NCBI RefSeq assembly: GCF_000204055.1
Contig: NW_006768765.1
Coordinates: 328,996-392,995, forward strand
Origin: Melampsora larici-populina 98AG31
Taxonomy: Eukaryota; Basidiomycota; Pucciniomycetes; Pucciniales; Melampsoraceae
Length of the DNA: 64,000 nucleotides
Direction: 5' to 3'
Shown here: positions 44,811-56,993 of the stretch, one piece after another
Layout of the letters: each line of letters starts with the position of its first letter
How positions within the stretch are numbered: position 1 is the first letter of the stretch
Translations under genes and position numbers: made by a program
Notes under the pieces: generated by a model
What the model saw: only the letters and a program-made list of their open reading frames with translations
Database searches by the model: none
Told to the model about the DNA's origin: nothing

Positions 44811-46834
44811 AGTAAAGCTCATACTAGATTAGCGCCTGGTGGGATTTTAATTTTCTTAACTGGTCAAGTAGAAATTATGAACCTTTTTAGAAAACTTTCA
44901 GCCAAGTATGGACAGAAAGCGATTGAAGAAAGAAAGAAACGTCAATCTAAATCGCTTATCAGGTTTGAATCTCGTAAACCTTATACAACTGTGAAAGTCA
45001 ATGATGAAACAAGTATCAAGAAATCCGAGTTGAATACGGATACAGTCAAAGTTGAAGATGTTCAACTTGGGAAAGATACTCATGATGCGGCTGCGGATGT
45101 GGATGAAGGTGGACGAGAATGGTCTTGATTTAATGGAAGATAGTGATGGTACGATTTCCTATCCTCGTTTTCATTTTATGTATTCTCTCAGCAAACTTAC
45201 CAACACTTTGCTAAATGAAAATAGTACCGATGTATATCCTACCTCTCTATTCACTTCTTCCTACAGAAGAACAAATGAAGGTTTTTGAAGATCCACCAGC
45301 AGATTCACAATTAGTTGTGATAGCTACCAATGTAGCTGAAACTCCATTAACGATTCCAAATATAAGATATGTAATTGATAGTGGAAGAGCCAAAGAACGA
45401 CATTATGGTTTAAGTAGTGGAATTCAATCTTTTGAAATCGATTGGATTTCTGAAGCATCAGCATCACAAAGATCGGGTTGAACAGGTAGAACGGGACCAG
45501 GACATTGTTATCGAATTTATTCTTTGGCAGTTTTTGAAAATTCTTTTCAAGATTATTCTAAACCAGAAATCCAAAGAATGCCAATCGATGGAATCGTTTT
45601 ACCAATGAAATTGATGAATATCGATACAGGTACCGATTTTCCTTTTCCAACTCCACCTGATAGATATTCATTAAGGAAAGCTGAAGTTGTTTTGGCTCAT
45701 TTGGGTGCACTTACTTTTCAAAAATGATTTGATCATTGGTGTTTGGATGCAGAAAACGTCATGGAACCTAGGATTACTGAGTTAGGTAGGGTCATGGCAC
45801 AGTAGTAGTACCCTCTTACTGCTAGGTTTGCTAGGATGTTAGCTTCAGGATCTCAACATGGTTGTTTACCGTATGTGATAGCTTTAGTATCAATTCTTTC
45901 TGTTTGAGATCCGTTTTTACAGGAAGATGTGATTACGGGTGAAGATGGTGGATCAGATGATGAACAATTAGGAGCAGAGATTCATGAAACGACAAGTGAA
46001 GAATTAAAATTAAAAGAAATTCGAAAATCTAAACGTTGGTTTTATCAAATTCAACAACAATATTCCAAGTTAGGAGAAGGTACGAGTGATTTATTTAAAA
46101 GTTTATCTGTTGTTGGAGCATATAAATTTAATCAATCAGGATAAAGTAAGTTTTGTGAAGAAAACATTTTATGATTAAAAGCTATGGAAGATTCATAAAT
46201 TAAGGAAACAGATTACAAAGATTGTACAAAAGAATCATGTTTGTGAAGGGTTGGTTGAATTCTTCTCTGATCTAAGACCTCCTAATGAATCACAATTGAA
46301 AGTTTTAAGACAATTAATTCCGGCTTCTTTTATTGATCAAATAGCTATCAAAACTAGTCTTTTACCTAATTCATCAACTTTAAACAAATCTAATCAAAAT
46401 GAAAATCATTTGACTGCTTATAGAACCATAGTAATCAAAGAAGATGTCTTTATTCATCCTTTGTCAACCTTGTTTACTTCTTCAATTAATTCACCAGAAT
46501 ATTAGTTTTTCAAGAATTAATTAACACTAATAATTGGATTTGGATCAAAGGAATTACTAAAGTGAATCAAGCTTGGTTACTGGTGATTGGAAAATCACTT
46601 TGTACATTGAAATCATCAGAAGGAATTAAACCTTTGAAGAAAATTCATGAAGATAAGAAAGAAGATGACACTCAAAGAGTTTGTTTTGTTCAACCTAGGT
46701 TTGGTGAACCTGGTTTAAATTTTGAGTTAAGTTCTATTGAAGTTTTACAAAAGAAAGTAGGAAATCAATGGGTATTTGTTCAGGGAATGTTTCATGAAAA
46801 TATAAAGAAGAAGTATATATATAATGTTTTTTGA
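44811..46834 (+). pseudogene. Broken DEAH-box helicase Ecm16/DHR1 (DHX37) copy
   Basis: Fragments of the C-terminal two thirds of the ribosome-biogenesis helicase appear in order: GGILIFLTGQVEI with LFRKLSAKYGQKAIEERKKR, then LPLYSLLPTEEQMKVF, VVIATNVAETPLTIPNIRYV (motif V), a motif VI region with a TGA in place of its first Arg, then TGRTGPGHCYR, NFPFPTPPDR-like text, the helicase-associated region and the C-terminal OB-like part to 46834. At least five stops (45479, 45725, two TAG near 45803, 45906) and several frame changes break it. The N-terminal RecA domain with the Walker and DEAH boxes is absent. Intron-like spans appear kept, suggesting a DNA-level duplicate. DHR1 is essential in yeast, so an intact copy should exist elsewhere. 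Confidence 0.85.
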
Positions 46835-47828
46835 AATCATGTGGTTTTCTTTGGTGATTCTTTAGTTTGTATTGATTATCACTTTTTGTGATCTTTTTCT
46901 TTGCTTTTTGAATTGAATCATATTGTTTTTTGAGGTTTCTTAGGGGGAGCTCTTCAGCTTTGGAAAGTTGGGAGCTGCATTAGATGTATTTATTTTTATA
47001 TAATAATTACAAAAATGAGTAGCATCTTCATACTGTGTCACTGTGAAGTACACTTTATGTTCAAGAAACAGGTAAATAGTCTCTTTGTCTCCACTGGACT
47101 TGATACTTTTTGAGCACAGAGGTTGGATTACAATTTAGTTCTTGATATAATTTTAAAATTTAACTCAAGGGTTCTGTGAAAGAGGTCACAAAACCTAGCT
47201 TGAGTTCTTGAGCAGGTTTCACTCAAAATGGTAGCAAGTCTTCAAAGTGTGTAAGGCCTTCAAACTCCTGGCCTTTGAGACGTCTTTTATCATGTCTGAA
47301 ATTGAAATATAAATTCAAATGCAAGATGTTGAATGAGATATGTGATTGCTTGTTCAGATTACATGAACATCAAAAGCCTTGGAGGGAGGACATTTTACAA
47401 ATTGAGCAGATGTTGCTTTAGTAAGTTTGAGTTTTAATTAATTTGCTGATATATTTCAAGAATGTCTTTTTGATAAAACATAAGAAGCTGATGGTGTTTT
47501 TTTGGTTGTTTTTATGGGAATGATAAAGCACTTTTGATTATTTGAATAGAAACATTGAAGAATTTAAGTTTCAATTTTTTTAAATGTGGACAGTTTGATG
47601 AAAAGGGGAGCATTTCTTTTGAATTTTGTTTTGATTTATGAATGTGGTTTTTTTCAACAAACTTGGCAAACATTTACCAGGGTAAGCCCAAAGCACAGGG
47701 GGTCTACAGAATAGAAAGAGAACTAAGTAAGAAGCTTGAAAATGTAGTGTATGTTACACAATGTTGAGCTCCTCAAAGTCAATTGATAGTGTTGAGTGCT
47801 ATTGAGTTCAATTAGAAGGAGTTGAGGA
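46835..47828. other. Intergenic, no gene seen
   Basis: AT-rich and non-coding. Confidence 0.45.
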
Positions 47829-47831
47829 TTA

Positions 47832-48014
47832 CACTGCAAAAATAATGTATTTTTCCCAGGTGAAAAATGATTGACATTAATGCACAAAATGATTAATAAT
47901 GCAGAATTAATGCAGAAAAATGCAGAATTAATGCAGAATTAATGCATTTTTAATCATTTTGTGAAATAAATGTAATCATTTTTCACCTCGGAAAAATACA
48001 TTATATTCGCAGTG
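47832..48014. mobile_element. Tourist-like MITE (TTA target site)
   Basis: A 183-bp element with inverted ends starting CACTGC and extending about 65 bp (shared inner text TAATGTATTTTTCC, AGGTGAAAAATGATT, CACAAAATGATTAA). Flanked by direct TTA at 47829-47831 and 48015-48017. The middle is an ATGCAGAATTA repeat. A TTA duplication points to the PIF/Harbinger group, but its ends differ from the element at 217-3665, so a different source would have mobilised it. Confidence 0.85.
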
Positions 48015-48336
48015 TTAAGATGTGGTGAAATATGTGTATAGGAGGAAGAGGAAATGTGGAGTTGACTTCTGTCAGGATCAATGCTAGTAAGTTATGCATC
48101 CACTACTATATCCGTAGGGTTCTATTAGGAGGGGGTGTAGCAAGTTGGTCAGAGTGCATGACCGCCTGACTCAACTCAGATTGTTAAGGTAGGCTCATTG
48201 TTACAGGAATCTGGAGACCTCAAGGAGGTAACCTTGTAACCACTTCCAATAAAAAGAGTCTCTTAATCTCTTTAAGGTTTAAGGTTGTTTTCTTACTGGG
48301 GTGGTGTGGGGGTATGCCCCGGGTAAACGGGTCCCG

Positions 48337-48354
48337 GTGGTAGACGTCTACCAC
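48337..48354. repeat. Perfect 18-bp palindrome in DIRS 3' region
   Basis: GTGGTAGACGTCTACCAC lies downstream of the recombinase gene. Recombinase substrates often have such symmetry, so it could be part of the element's terminal recombination site. That is inference. Confidence 0.5.
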
Positions 48355-48700
48355 TGATATGACCTGCTCAACCGGGTCGAGAACAAGGAGACCCAATGAG
48401 GTCTTCTCTTCCCCAACACTCACGGGGGACTGAGCCGTGAGCCTAGAGAAGACCCCATCCCTCGGTCCTCCGTGAGACCCCTACACCTTCACTTGGTATT
48501 CACCCTCACATGTAATAACAAGGTGGGTAAAAGAATCTTCCAAGATTTTAAGTTCAATAAGCTGGCTATACCGAGTTTTAAGTTCACCTGTACAGTACAT
48601 GGAGAAAAGAGGTACAGGACCGCTCGGAAACCTCTAGAAGAAACGGAAGCGTGCTTTGGCAGTCTATGACAAACTCTGAGCGGCTTGCTAGACCTCCGGA

Positions 48701-49954
48701 TTACGTAGGACGTGCCCACTCCAAATCCTTTAGCATCTTCACCGTCGATTTCAGATCTTTCGCCGAGAACTTCCTGAGGTAGATCATGTAGGCATCTGAT
48801 GCCCAACGACCACATCTCTTCAGTTCGTCCTTATCCGCACCCAGGTTCCATCGGAGAGATGCACCGCCAATTCTGAACGAGTGCCCATGAAGGAGCTGCT
48901 TCTTTTTCGAGCGCTTCTCATTCCAGATTAACCTGAACTGATTTATGGTTTCTACTTTCCCTAAACGGCACTTTCGGCCGTTTTTCAGATACGAGAAGAT
49001 TTCGTCCCTAGGTTTCCTAGGTCTGAACGCGAACCACGACTCTAGCATAGAAATAGGGTCCAGTAGAGAGTCTGTTCTATGTAGGTAAATCCATTGAGTT
49101 TCTCCTGGGCTAGCGGTCTTTGCATTATGGACGGCGATTTTTGCGTAGGATTTATCTTTGGCCCAGACTAGGTCGTCCCATCTTGGCATCGATTTCTTTG
49201 GATCATCTGTGATCAATTCACCTAGCCGGGCTGTTCCCCAGAACGCCACTAGAGCTACTGTTAACATAGCTAGCTCTCGCTCACCCTGGGTCGACAACTC
49301 TTCGAATAGAATGACCAGATCAGATACGAGGACAGGAGGGCGTTTCTTATCTGCTTCCACCAACTTTGCCTCGATCGTTTTCGATGCCTTCAGCAGAGGG
49401 CGAATGGACTCGTTGACTTTCGAGGGATAGTCGACCCCATGGTAAGTATGCCACGCTTTGATTCCTGCTATATAAGCTTTGAGAGTCGAGGATTTAACTG
49501 ATTCATCCGTTGCTGCCAACTTCTCGTCTTTGATAGATGCCCATACTGCGAATTTCCGCATCAGCGTGAATGAAATGGGAAGGAGGAGGGACTTGTCGAT
49601 TCCTTTGACCGTGGCGAATCTATGCAACTTGATGATACCCGAGTTGTATCCTTTCAAGGTGCCGTCACTCCAGGCTCCTTGTAAGAAATGTTGCTTTACT
49701 TCATCCGATTCCGAATCATCAACTCCTAAGGCGTCTTTCCTAAATGCTCCGAATGGCTTCAACACTCTTCGCAAATCCTTAGGTTTGTCCTGTGGTTTGG
49801 TCCTGGTTTTTCTCATTGAGGAGAGGCGATATACGAGGATTGATCGGAGATAAAGGCGTTCGACTAACCGACCGGAAGTTTTGGTTCCAGGGAAACCTGC
49901 CACATCAACTTGGACAAGTCTTCCGGGATCTCCACTCGGACTTCGTGGGCCCAC
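48701..49954 (-). CDS. DIRS tyrosine recombinase
   Basis: Open frame of 417 codons; the first ATG is at 49816, giving about 371 residues. Residues 85-200 form the SAM-like N-terminal core (KGYNSGIIKLHRFA ... LKAYIAGIKAWHTYHG). The catalytic set is present: Arg243 in GTARLGEL, His358-x-x-Arg361 in HGHSFRIGG, and Tyr389 or Tyr392 in GRWASDAYMIYLR. In DIRS elements this enzyme inserts a circular DNA copy without a target duplication. It overlaps the end of the RT-RNase H frame by 91 nt. Confidence 0.9.
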   Translation of the reverse strand: MGPRSPSGDPGRLVQVDVAGFPGTKTSGRLVERLYLRSILVYRLSSMRKTRTKPQDKPKDLRRVLKPFGAFRKDALGVDDSESDEVKQHFLQGAWSDGTLKGYNSGIIKLHRFATVKGIDKSLLLPISFTLMRKFAVWASIKDEKLAATDESVKSSTLKAYIAGIKAWHTYHGVDYPSKVNESIRPLLKASKTIEAKLVEADKKRPPVLVSDLVILFEELSTQGERELAMLTVALVAFWGTARLGELITDDPKKSMPRWDDLVWAKDKSYAKIAVHNAKTASPGETQWIYLHRTDSLLDPISMLESWFAFRPRKPRDEIFSYLKNGRKCRLGKVETINQFRLIWNEKRSKKKQLLHGHSFRIGGASLRWNLGADKDELKRCGRWASDAYMIYLRKFSAKDLKSTVKMLKDLEWARPT

Positions 49955-51838
49955 GAAAGTGTGCCTATAATTCCTCTGGATAAACCATCTGCCAGGTTAT
50001 CATTAGACGCGACACGTTTCGCCTTCACATTACATTCTAACAAGGTGAGTAGTCGCTGGATTTGTTTCCACTCCTCGTTCACCCAAACGTCTTTTGACTT
50101 CCGTTTGTCTACCGTAGATTGTGACGTTGTGTTGTCAGTCCACACTACAAACCGTTTCCCTGTCAACAATTGCGGACAAGGACATTGTCAGCGAAACTTA
50201 ACACCTAAGATAGGTAGTCTGGTCGGTCTAGTGCCTACCTGCCACTCTTCTCAGCTGGCTCACTACCAACACGCCCAGGCGAATTGCTACAGTTTCCGCC
50301 CAAGCGATGGATCGCTTCTCGTCTGACGGGTTCAGTGTTTGCCACCCCGTCTGGAACTTGAAACACGCCCGGTGGTGACCCACTAGTACACCAATCCCAA
50401 AGGACGAGGACGCGTCACCTGCCCAACTAATTTCTAGGGCTTTTGATTCCGGTATTAGAGGTCTCGAGTTGAAGGTACGTAGACACAAGTCCCATTCTTG
50501 TAAATCTGTTCTAGCTCTATCCGTCAGGTGACGAAGGGCCTCTCTATTCTTCCAACTTTTCATCATTTGATAAAGAGAATTAACGTATGGTTTCATGTGC
50601 GGGACAATGTTCATTGTATGCACCAGTCTACCGGTCACTTGTTCGATTGATTTGAAGGAGCAGGGTTTTGGACCAAGTAAGTCTGTAATCTGCTGTCGTC
50701 TCTCCTGAAGTTTTTCAACCGGCAATCTGACAGTGTGATCCATTCCATTCCAGATAAAACCTAAGAACTTCTGTTCATCGGCAAATTCATGGTTCTTGAC
50801 GGGGTTCGTTTGTACTCCTAAACTGTTGCTCAATATCTCTACTGTCTCTAATGATACCGCATCTTCGGGGCGCTTGAACAGGAGATTATCATCGACCCAC
50901 TGGAAGATCTGCCTTACTCCAGTAAGCCTTTCCATTATTTGTTTCCAAATGTGAGCTGGAGCTCCAAATACTCCACAACTAGCGACTCCTCCAAACCCTA
51001 CCGCCAGATCGACATAAAGTCGGCCCTCAAAATCCATAATGATCAAGAAGCGGCGCTGGCAAGGGTGGACCGAGAGTTGACGATAGGCTTTCTGCCAGTC
51101 GAAGATGGCTACCATCCATCTCCCTGGGCAGCGTCTAAAGAACCTGGCTACACGATTGAAATCGTCCCACTGTGTTCCATAATTGTGTTTGTTTACGAAC
51201 AAATCTACTGACGGAATGTTTGCATCACGTTTCGGGTATGACAGATCATTAATCAACCGTATTGAACCGTCTCCATTGACCGCGCTGCCCATTGGATTAG
51301 AACGGAAGAAGCCAAACTTTTCCCTTAGTTGTTCATGGGTAAACGGACCCGCTATCCGGCCCGCTTCAAGTTCCTTTGCCAGGGTACGTTCGATTTGTGT
51401 CTTAGCCGCCAGTGCTGACTTGTGGTTTGGCGGAGTATACCATGGCATATCTGGGAGGGTATGTTGTGGTATTCCAAGACAGAATCCATTTCTGAAACCA
51501 TTGCTGATGTACGGAATGCACTTTTCTAGACCTGACTCTTTCATCAACTCCTCCCACTCGTCGATCTTCATACGGCATGGAACTGGCGCTGGCCAGGGGG
51601 GATCATCCACGGGGACCGTGAAGATTTCTTGTTCCCATAGAGGCAGGGGATCATCTGGTACGCTTTCTTCACTTGAGACTTCATCTAAGGATTCGTCCTC
51701 TGAAGTTGATTTTTCGGAATTTCCTTCGTCTACCTCTATCAGGGTTGATTCCGGAGGGGCTAAGGCTCCTGCAGTCTCACATGGCAGTGGCAAAGGATCT
51801 TGTACAGGAGTACTAATCAAGAATCTATGTGGCATCAA
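49864..51838 (-). CDS. DIRS reverse transcriptase-RNase H
   Basis: Two exons (51838-50239 and 50159-49864) join across a 79-bp GT-AG intron in phase 1 to give 631 residues. The acidic N-terminus is followed by the RT: SIRLINDLSYPKR, MVAIFDWQKAYRQLSVHP, and the active site FQWVDDNLLF, where VDD replaces the YXDD of LTR elements as in DIRS RTs. RNase H spans the intron: SWAGDASSSFGIGV before it and FVVWTDNTTSQSTV then VASNDNLADGLSRG after it. Without splicing the RNase H would be cut, so the intron is well supported by the domain. Confidence 0.87.
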
Positions 51839-52276
51839 GAAGATATTTTTATTTCAAAATTTTAGGAAGTCTCATTCTATATAGCCGCTCCAAGACAAAG
51901 TAATTATGCTCTTAATTGCGTACCACAAAGTAAAAAGGAGCAAAGACCCGCATCAAAACAATCAATGTGAAAGGAGGTACGATTTGAAATCGAGCGCGGC
52001 GCCACCGAAAGGGAGGAAAACAAGGATGAATCAATGGTCAGTCCATTGGGCCAATAAACTCTGATGACCTAGACAGGCTTACTTGTCAGCTGATTCCACA
52101 ACTTGTGACTTTTGAGCATTACCTCCCCCGTTATTCTTCTTGTAGAAGTTATTCTTCCTAGCGAAGGTGCCAGTGGATCCCAAAACTTCAGCTCCATTGG
52201 AATCTACAGTCAGGCAACAAGAAACCACTTGAAGGTCAGTGTAGGATCAACAAAGCAACTACACGACCAGGCAAGA

Positions 52277-54413
52277 CTAACCGTCTTTGGACCCCTTGTT
52301 CTGGGCGTAGTTTCCCTTCTTTACGAAAGGCTTCTTACCGCCTCTCTTTCCTTGTTGGGTTAAGGAACCAACACTATTCGAGTTAGAGTGGGGCCCTTCT
52401 GACTTCCCTTGGGCTGAGGTTGAAGGAACGTCCACCGGTTCTCTTCCAGTTGCGAAATTGAAACCAAATTTAGGTTTCCCAGGCGCATAAGGGTTGTCAA
52501 TGAAGCCTAGGTCATTTGCTCTCTCCGCGTCGCGTCTGGCAGTTTCTTCAACGGTAACTTGTAAGCCGTTTGGTACACGTAACTTGTCTTTCACAACCGT
52601 CTTGCCATTAACTTTGGACTTGATAAGCTTGCGGCGCCGAAAAATGACCGTTCTGATAGCTAGGTGGTATCGGAGAGCGACCATCCAGCAGTTGTGCTTT
52701 TTCTTTAGGCTCGAGACGATGAGTTTGTGGGATTCGACATAGTCGGCGTACACCGTATGACCGTAGATCTCTCTCGCGTACCGTTCCTCAAGGTCACACA
52801 TCTCTATGAACTCGCCATAGGTGATTTGTTTCTCTCTGGCCTTCTCAGTAGACGTCGCTGTAGACTTTGCCTTTTTCTTTTCTTCTTCATCCATATCATG
52901 CCATCCATCAATGGACGACTTAACAAAGACGGTAAGAGGTACGTAGTCACGAAGTTTCTTGAACCCTTTGTCCCACTTGGTGGGCAGATCTGGGAGGTTG
53001 GCGGATGTGAAATCCACGGCTTCACACTCAAGTTCAGCCGCACTGATCGCTGAAGAGTCATCCGAGGAGGATGACTCAGAAGGGGTAGAGCTTCCATCTG
53101 AAGGTGGGTCGTCCTTTGACTTCTTAGACTTCTTCTTTTTTGACTTGGAGCGCTTTTTCGGCTCCTCGACTGGCATGTAATCGTCCCCGTCAGATGGATC
53201 GGAGGGCGAGGAAGGCTCTTCACTGTCCTTCAAGGACTTCCTTTTTGACCCCGAGATTACTGGCGTGCTCTCAACAGCGGAGCTCGGGATACGCGAGGGT
53301 TTGGACGAGGCCTTTGGCTCTGGTCTAGACTTCAGGATGGGTACCACCCCTGATGGAGGGTTCGACAAGACTGTCGACCCTGGTCTAGCCCTCGAGACGG
53401 TTACCGCTTTAGGAGGAGGGTTTGGATTATCGAAATGAGTCGTCCGCTTTAAGACTTCATCAATCTTTGCTAGAGTCGCTCTAGCCTCCTCGACGGTGCC
53501 AAATTCAACCGCATGGTTGAGTTCATTTGACCTCGGTACACTCGTTTGGAGGTCAGTGTCCGAGTCTTCTGCGGAAGGGACTGTGAACGCCAACAACCAA
53601 ACAAAGGGCGACGAGAAACCATCAGTAAGATACTGTTTGATAAACTCGATAAATGATAAAATCATAGAGGTTGGCGCTGATTGCTGCCTCCCTTTCGGGT
53701 TCTCAATAGAGGAACTCCTCTAGAGAAACGCGCATAATATTGCGGAAGCGGTCACGGCCTTGTGGTGACAATTCTAACAGGTTGAATTGTATCACCCCAA
53801 GGCTGTCTGGTAGGAGCGCGCCAAAGGCAGCGTCTCCACCAATTACCGTCAAAAAGGAGCGCTTTAAGCTGCAATCCTGTCAGATCCCGAAGGAAACTGA
53901 CACTGGCGCCTCAGGCAGCCAAAAAGCCAACACAGACCGGGACTGGGAGACCAGCAATCTGAAGGAACTATGTGAAGGCTAGAAGGGGTTAAAGAGAATT
54001 TCTTTTAAAAACTTACCCTTGATCCTGATATTCTTTTCAAGGCTTGGAACCCGTGAGCCGTCCTCTTTCAAAAGGATCTTCTTCTTTAAAGCTGACTTGA
54101 AATCAATAGGGTCGCCTTCTGCTTCGGATGATTCATCGTCTCCCTCATCACCTTTGGCGTCTCTCGGATCCTCTTGTTCAATAGGGTCGCCATCGTTATC
54201 CGCAGTATGAGGATCAGTACCACCTCCTTCCGTCAACGTGCTGTTAGGAAGTTGAGAGGACTGTGGAGCTCTGGATCCAGCCCGCTTTGCCCTGTCTTCC
54301 GCTTGAACTCGTTCTTTCTCTGCTTGAATTCTCTTCTTCTCTTCCGCCTCTAAATGCATTTGATGCAATTTATTCTTGGATGCTACTAGTTTTTCTTTTT
54401 GATTTGAATCCAT
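52277..54413 (-). CDS. DIRS Gag-like protein, two exons
   Basis: Exons 54413-54017 and 53580-52277 join in phase 1 across a 436-bp intron with a GTAAGT donor and TTCACAG acceptor, totalling 566 residues. Exon 1 is a charged coiled segment (KLHQMHLEAEEKKRIQAEKE) then an acidic stretch. Exon 2 has a Lys/Ser-rich acidic middle, a compact C-terminal helical domain (TYGEFIEMCDLEERYAREIY ... LIVSSLKKKHNCWMVALRYH) and a basic Gly-rich tail. No zinc knuckle. It occupies the gag position of the element; homology by sequence was not tested. A further intron near the 3' end is possible. Confidence 0.65.
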
Positions 54414-54480
54414 TTGAAAAGGAAAACGTGAAGAATATATTTAAGAGGGAGAGATCTGATTGACTATAGAGATATGAAGA

Positions 54481-56993
54481 TGTTTGAAAAGTTTTCTATG
54501 AATCTGAAAGATCTTGAGAGAATAGGAAAAATGGGCGAAAGAGCTGATGAAGAGCAGAAGAGGGAGAAGAAGCTGAATTGGAAGAAGCGAAGGGAAAATT
54601 TTTTCCTTCTTCCGTTTCAGAAATAATTGTTCTCCCATCACGACCCTGTTACCCGGTTCCGTGAGCTGCCCCGCGCTCATTTAGCCCGAACCCTTACGTT
54701 ATGTAATGGACTCTAGACTACCGTCTCAGGCTTTGGGTAAACTAGCAATAAGCACAACCAACCAGTTTCTGCAACACAGTTCAACACACTAGTGATTAGT
54801 CCAAAAAGGCGGAACAATTACAGCACACCTCCTGAGCCCTTGACACCCTTATATTCTCATGAAGCACACTCAATTCTCAGCCTGAGCACCAAACTACCTA
54901 CGCAATCTGGGAACCAACAGGGACCCCAAAAGTTCCGGGGTTTGGCCAGAGGTTCTGGAACCCCCAATCATTGGGGATACCCGCAAGTCGGGGGTTGGGT
55001 GTAGAAATTTGAAAAAAACTACTTCCCTCCGGGGCTCAAGTACCACATTGCAGGTAACACCTATTGAGTATGCTGTCAGGTAAAGCCCTACTACACACCC
55101 AGGAGCCTTACCCACAATGCTATGGCTGCCACATCAATGCCAGCCATCAAGTTCACTACACGCAAGGTGCTGACGCCACACAAAATCAAAGGGGGGGCCT
55201 TGCAAAAGCATGGGGTCAATGCAGGGTCAGCGCAACCCCAAATCCAAAGTGTCACCCGTTTGCATGTAGTGGTCACAGTGAAAGGAGATGAGAAACTCCG
55301 CTTTCTTTGCATCAATATTGATACATGGATCAGTCCAGTGTTCAAACCTGGGTAAGGACCCTTTTTGGTCCAGCCAACAAGTCCACGGCAGGGAACCCGG
55401 TCGGTGTTTGGGCACCTCATTTTCTGCAAAAAAACAGTTTGGGAAACCCCGAACGGGCTTGGGAGGTCTTTTTACCCGTTGTGTTGGGGTTTGGGTGAGC
55501 CACTACTTGACAAGTAGTGATCAGGGCTTGGGCCGACTCAATTCAGCACTACCAACATATTTACCTTGGATTTTTCAATCTGAGGTATCATCGGATTCCA
55601 AACCTTGGACAGAAGCTGTCCAAGGTTTTGATCCACGGCAATTCTCAGCGCAGAAGATTCCCTTGGACAAGGTCTGTCCGCGGATTTATGTCCAATGATG
55701 CCTGGATTCCACAGCCCAAGGCATCTATGTTGGCAGTTCAGTGTGATTTAGTCATACAAAAATACCAGGAGCTTAGCCTTAACCATCTACAAGCAAAATT
55801 AACATCTTAAAAACACTTCTAAGTTAGTCAATGATTTGTGACATTACCCACCTTCATTATGCATTCTAATAAGTCAACTTGGCAAGAGCTTTCTATGGAC
55901 ACAGATATAAATCCTTGAAAATTCATCAGCAAGAAATTTCAGATGATGTTTTAGAATATGATGTACTGCTACTGAAATGGAGAGGCTCATCAAAACTCAC
56001 TCCCAAAAGAGGTGATGGGAACTCATTTTGTAAAAAAGATACCAAACGTGACAATATTGAACTCCTCCAACCACTGATTGAGGAAGAGATTTCCAACATG
56101 ATGATGGCTAGTTTTGAAGAAGATCTAAGGGATTCAATCCACCTGGAACTATAGAGAAGTTATCAAGATTTTTATTTTCCCAGTTCAGACTGCAGTTTTA
56201 GACCCAAGTTCTGATCCTTGTAAAATCTTAATTGTTTCAAGTCTTATATGGACTCATGGCAAAGCTTTACTCTCTTAGTATATAGTGGTCCATTTTGCAA
56301 TGGTCTTGTCACAAAGTAGGTATGACATGTTTTGAAATCTGGTGCTATTGCACTGGCCGTGACCAATGATAAAAACTATTTGATGTGTGCATGAGGGGGT
56401 GATTATCAGGATTGTCAAGATGAATTGACAACATTGAAAATAAGGAATCAGCCTTTGACCTGTTAAGTATGCACCAATAATGAAGAATTCAATGGGGGGG
56501 TGGAAATTTGAGTGTGGAAGGTGGGCTTTGAAAATGCAATACTCAAAGACAAATCCAAAGTGGAGTGATTGTGAGATGCGGAATTAGTGAAGGCTTATAT
56601 ATATATTTAGGACTCTAGATATCAAGATTGAAATAATTGTTTTCAAATCATAGCAATATCTAACAAATTCTTCTTTATCTTGAATTTCATAAATTAAATA
56701 TTTATGTGAGGATATTGTAGTTCATCAAGATTTCATCAAATTGATATAAGAGGTCAAACTCCATAATTAAATTTCAACCAATGATAATGATAATCACCAT
56801 AGTAATCATTTGAATTCTAATCAAAATGTTACACATCAAAGTTGGATCCAAAATGTTATACATTTTGCTGCATTAGAGTCAGGTCCAACTTCACTTCTAG
56901 AACTTGAATTTACATTTAGAACCTGAATATTATTATCAAGCTAACATGATTGAAACATGTACTACATAACATATGGTAACTGGCTTCAACCTA
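54481..56993. other. Repeat-derived intergenic region
   Basis: GC-richer DNA at 54700-55750 has frames without recognisable domains and looks like repeat sequence. An inverted repeat with 13-bp perfect arms and a 3-nt loop (AAACCTTGGACAG-AAG-CTGTCCAAGGTTT) lies at 55600-55628. A 91-codon ORF at 55879-56154 has no recognised domain; it may be chance or a relic. The rest to 56990 is AT-rich and empty. Confidence 0.45.

Larger units (their letters stand above)
48240..54480 (-). mobile_element. Tyrosine-recombinase retrotransposon (DIRS/Ngaro type)
   Basis: On the minus strand, in order: gag, reverse transcriptase with RNase H, and a tyrosine recombinase, with no integrase, protease or LTRs. This combination defines the DIRS order. 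No methyltransferase domain separates RNase H from the recombinase, which favours the Ngaro-like side. Two introns appear inside the coding parts (53581-54016 and 50160-50238). Ends are approximate: I could not see the split direct repeats or inverted termini by eye. Confidence 0.85.

Noticed and set aside
48138..48220. tRNA A-box-like TAGCAAGTTGGTCAGAGTGC, possible tRNA or SINE head
   Set aside because: No B-box, no consistent anticodon or T stem; a cloverleaf does not form.
55288..55698. 136-codon ORF
   Set aside because: Lies in repeat-like DNA with overlapping frames on both strands and no recognisable motif.
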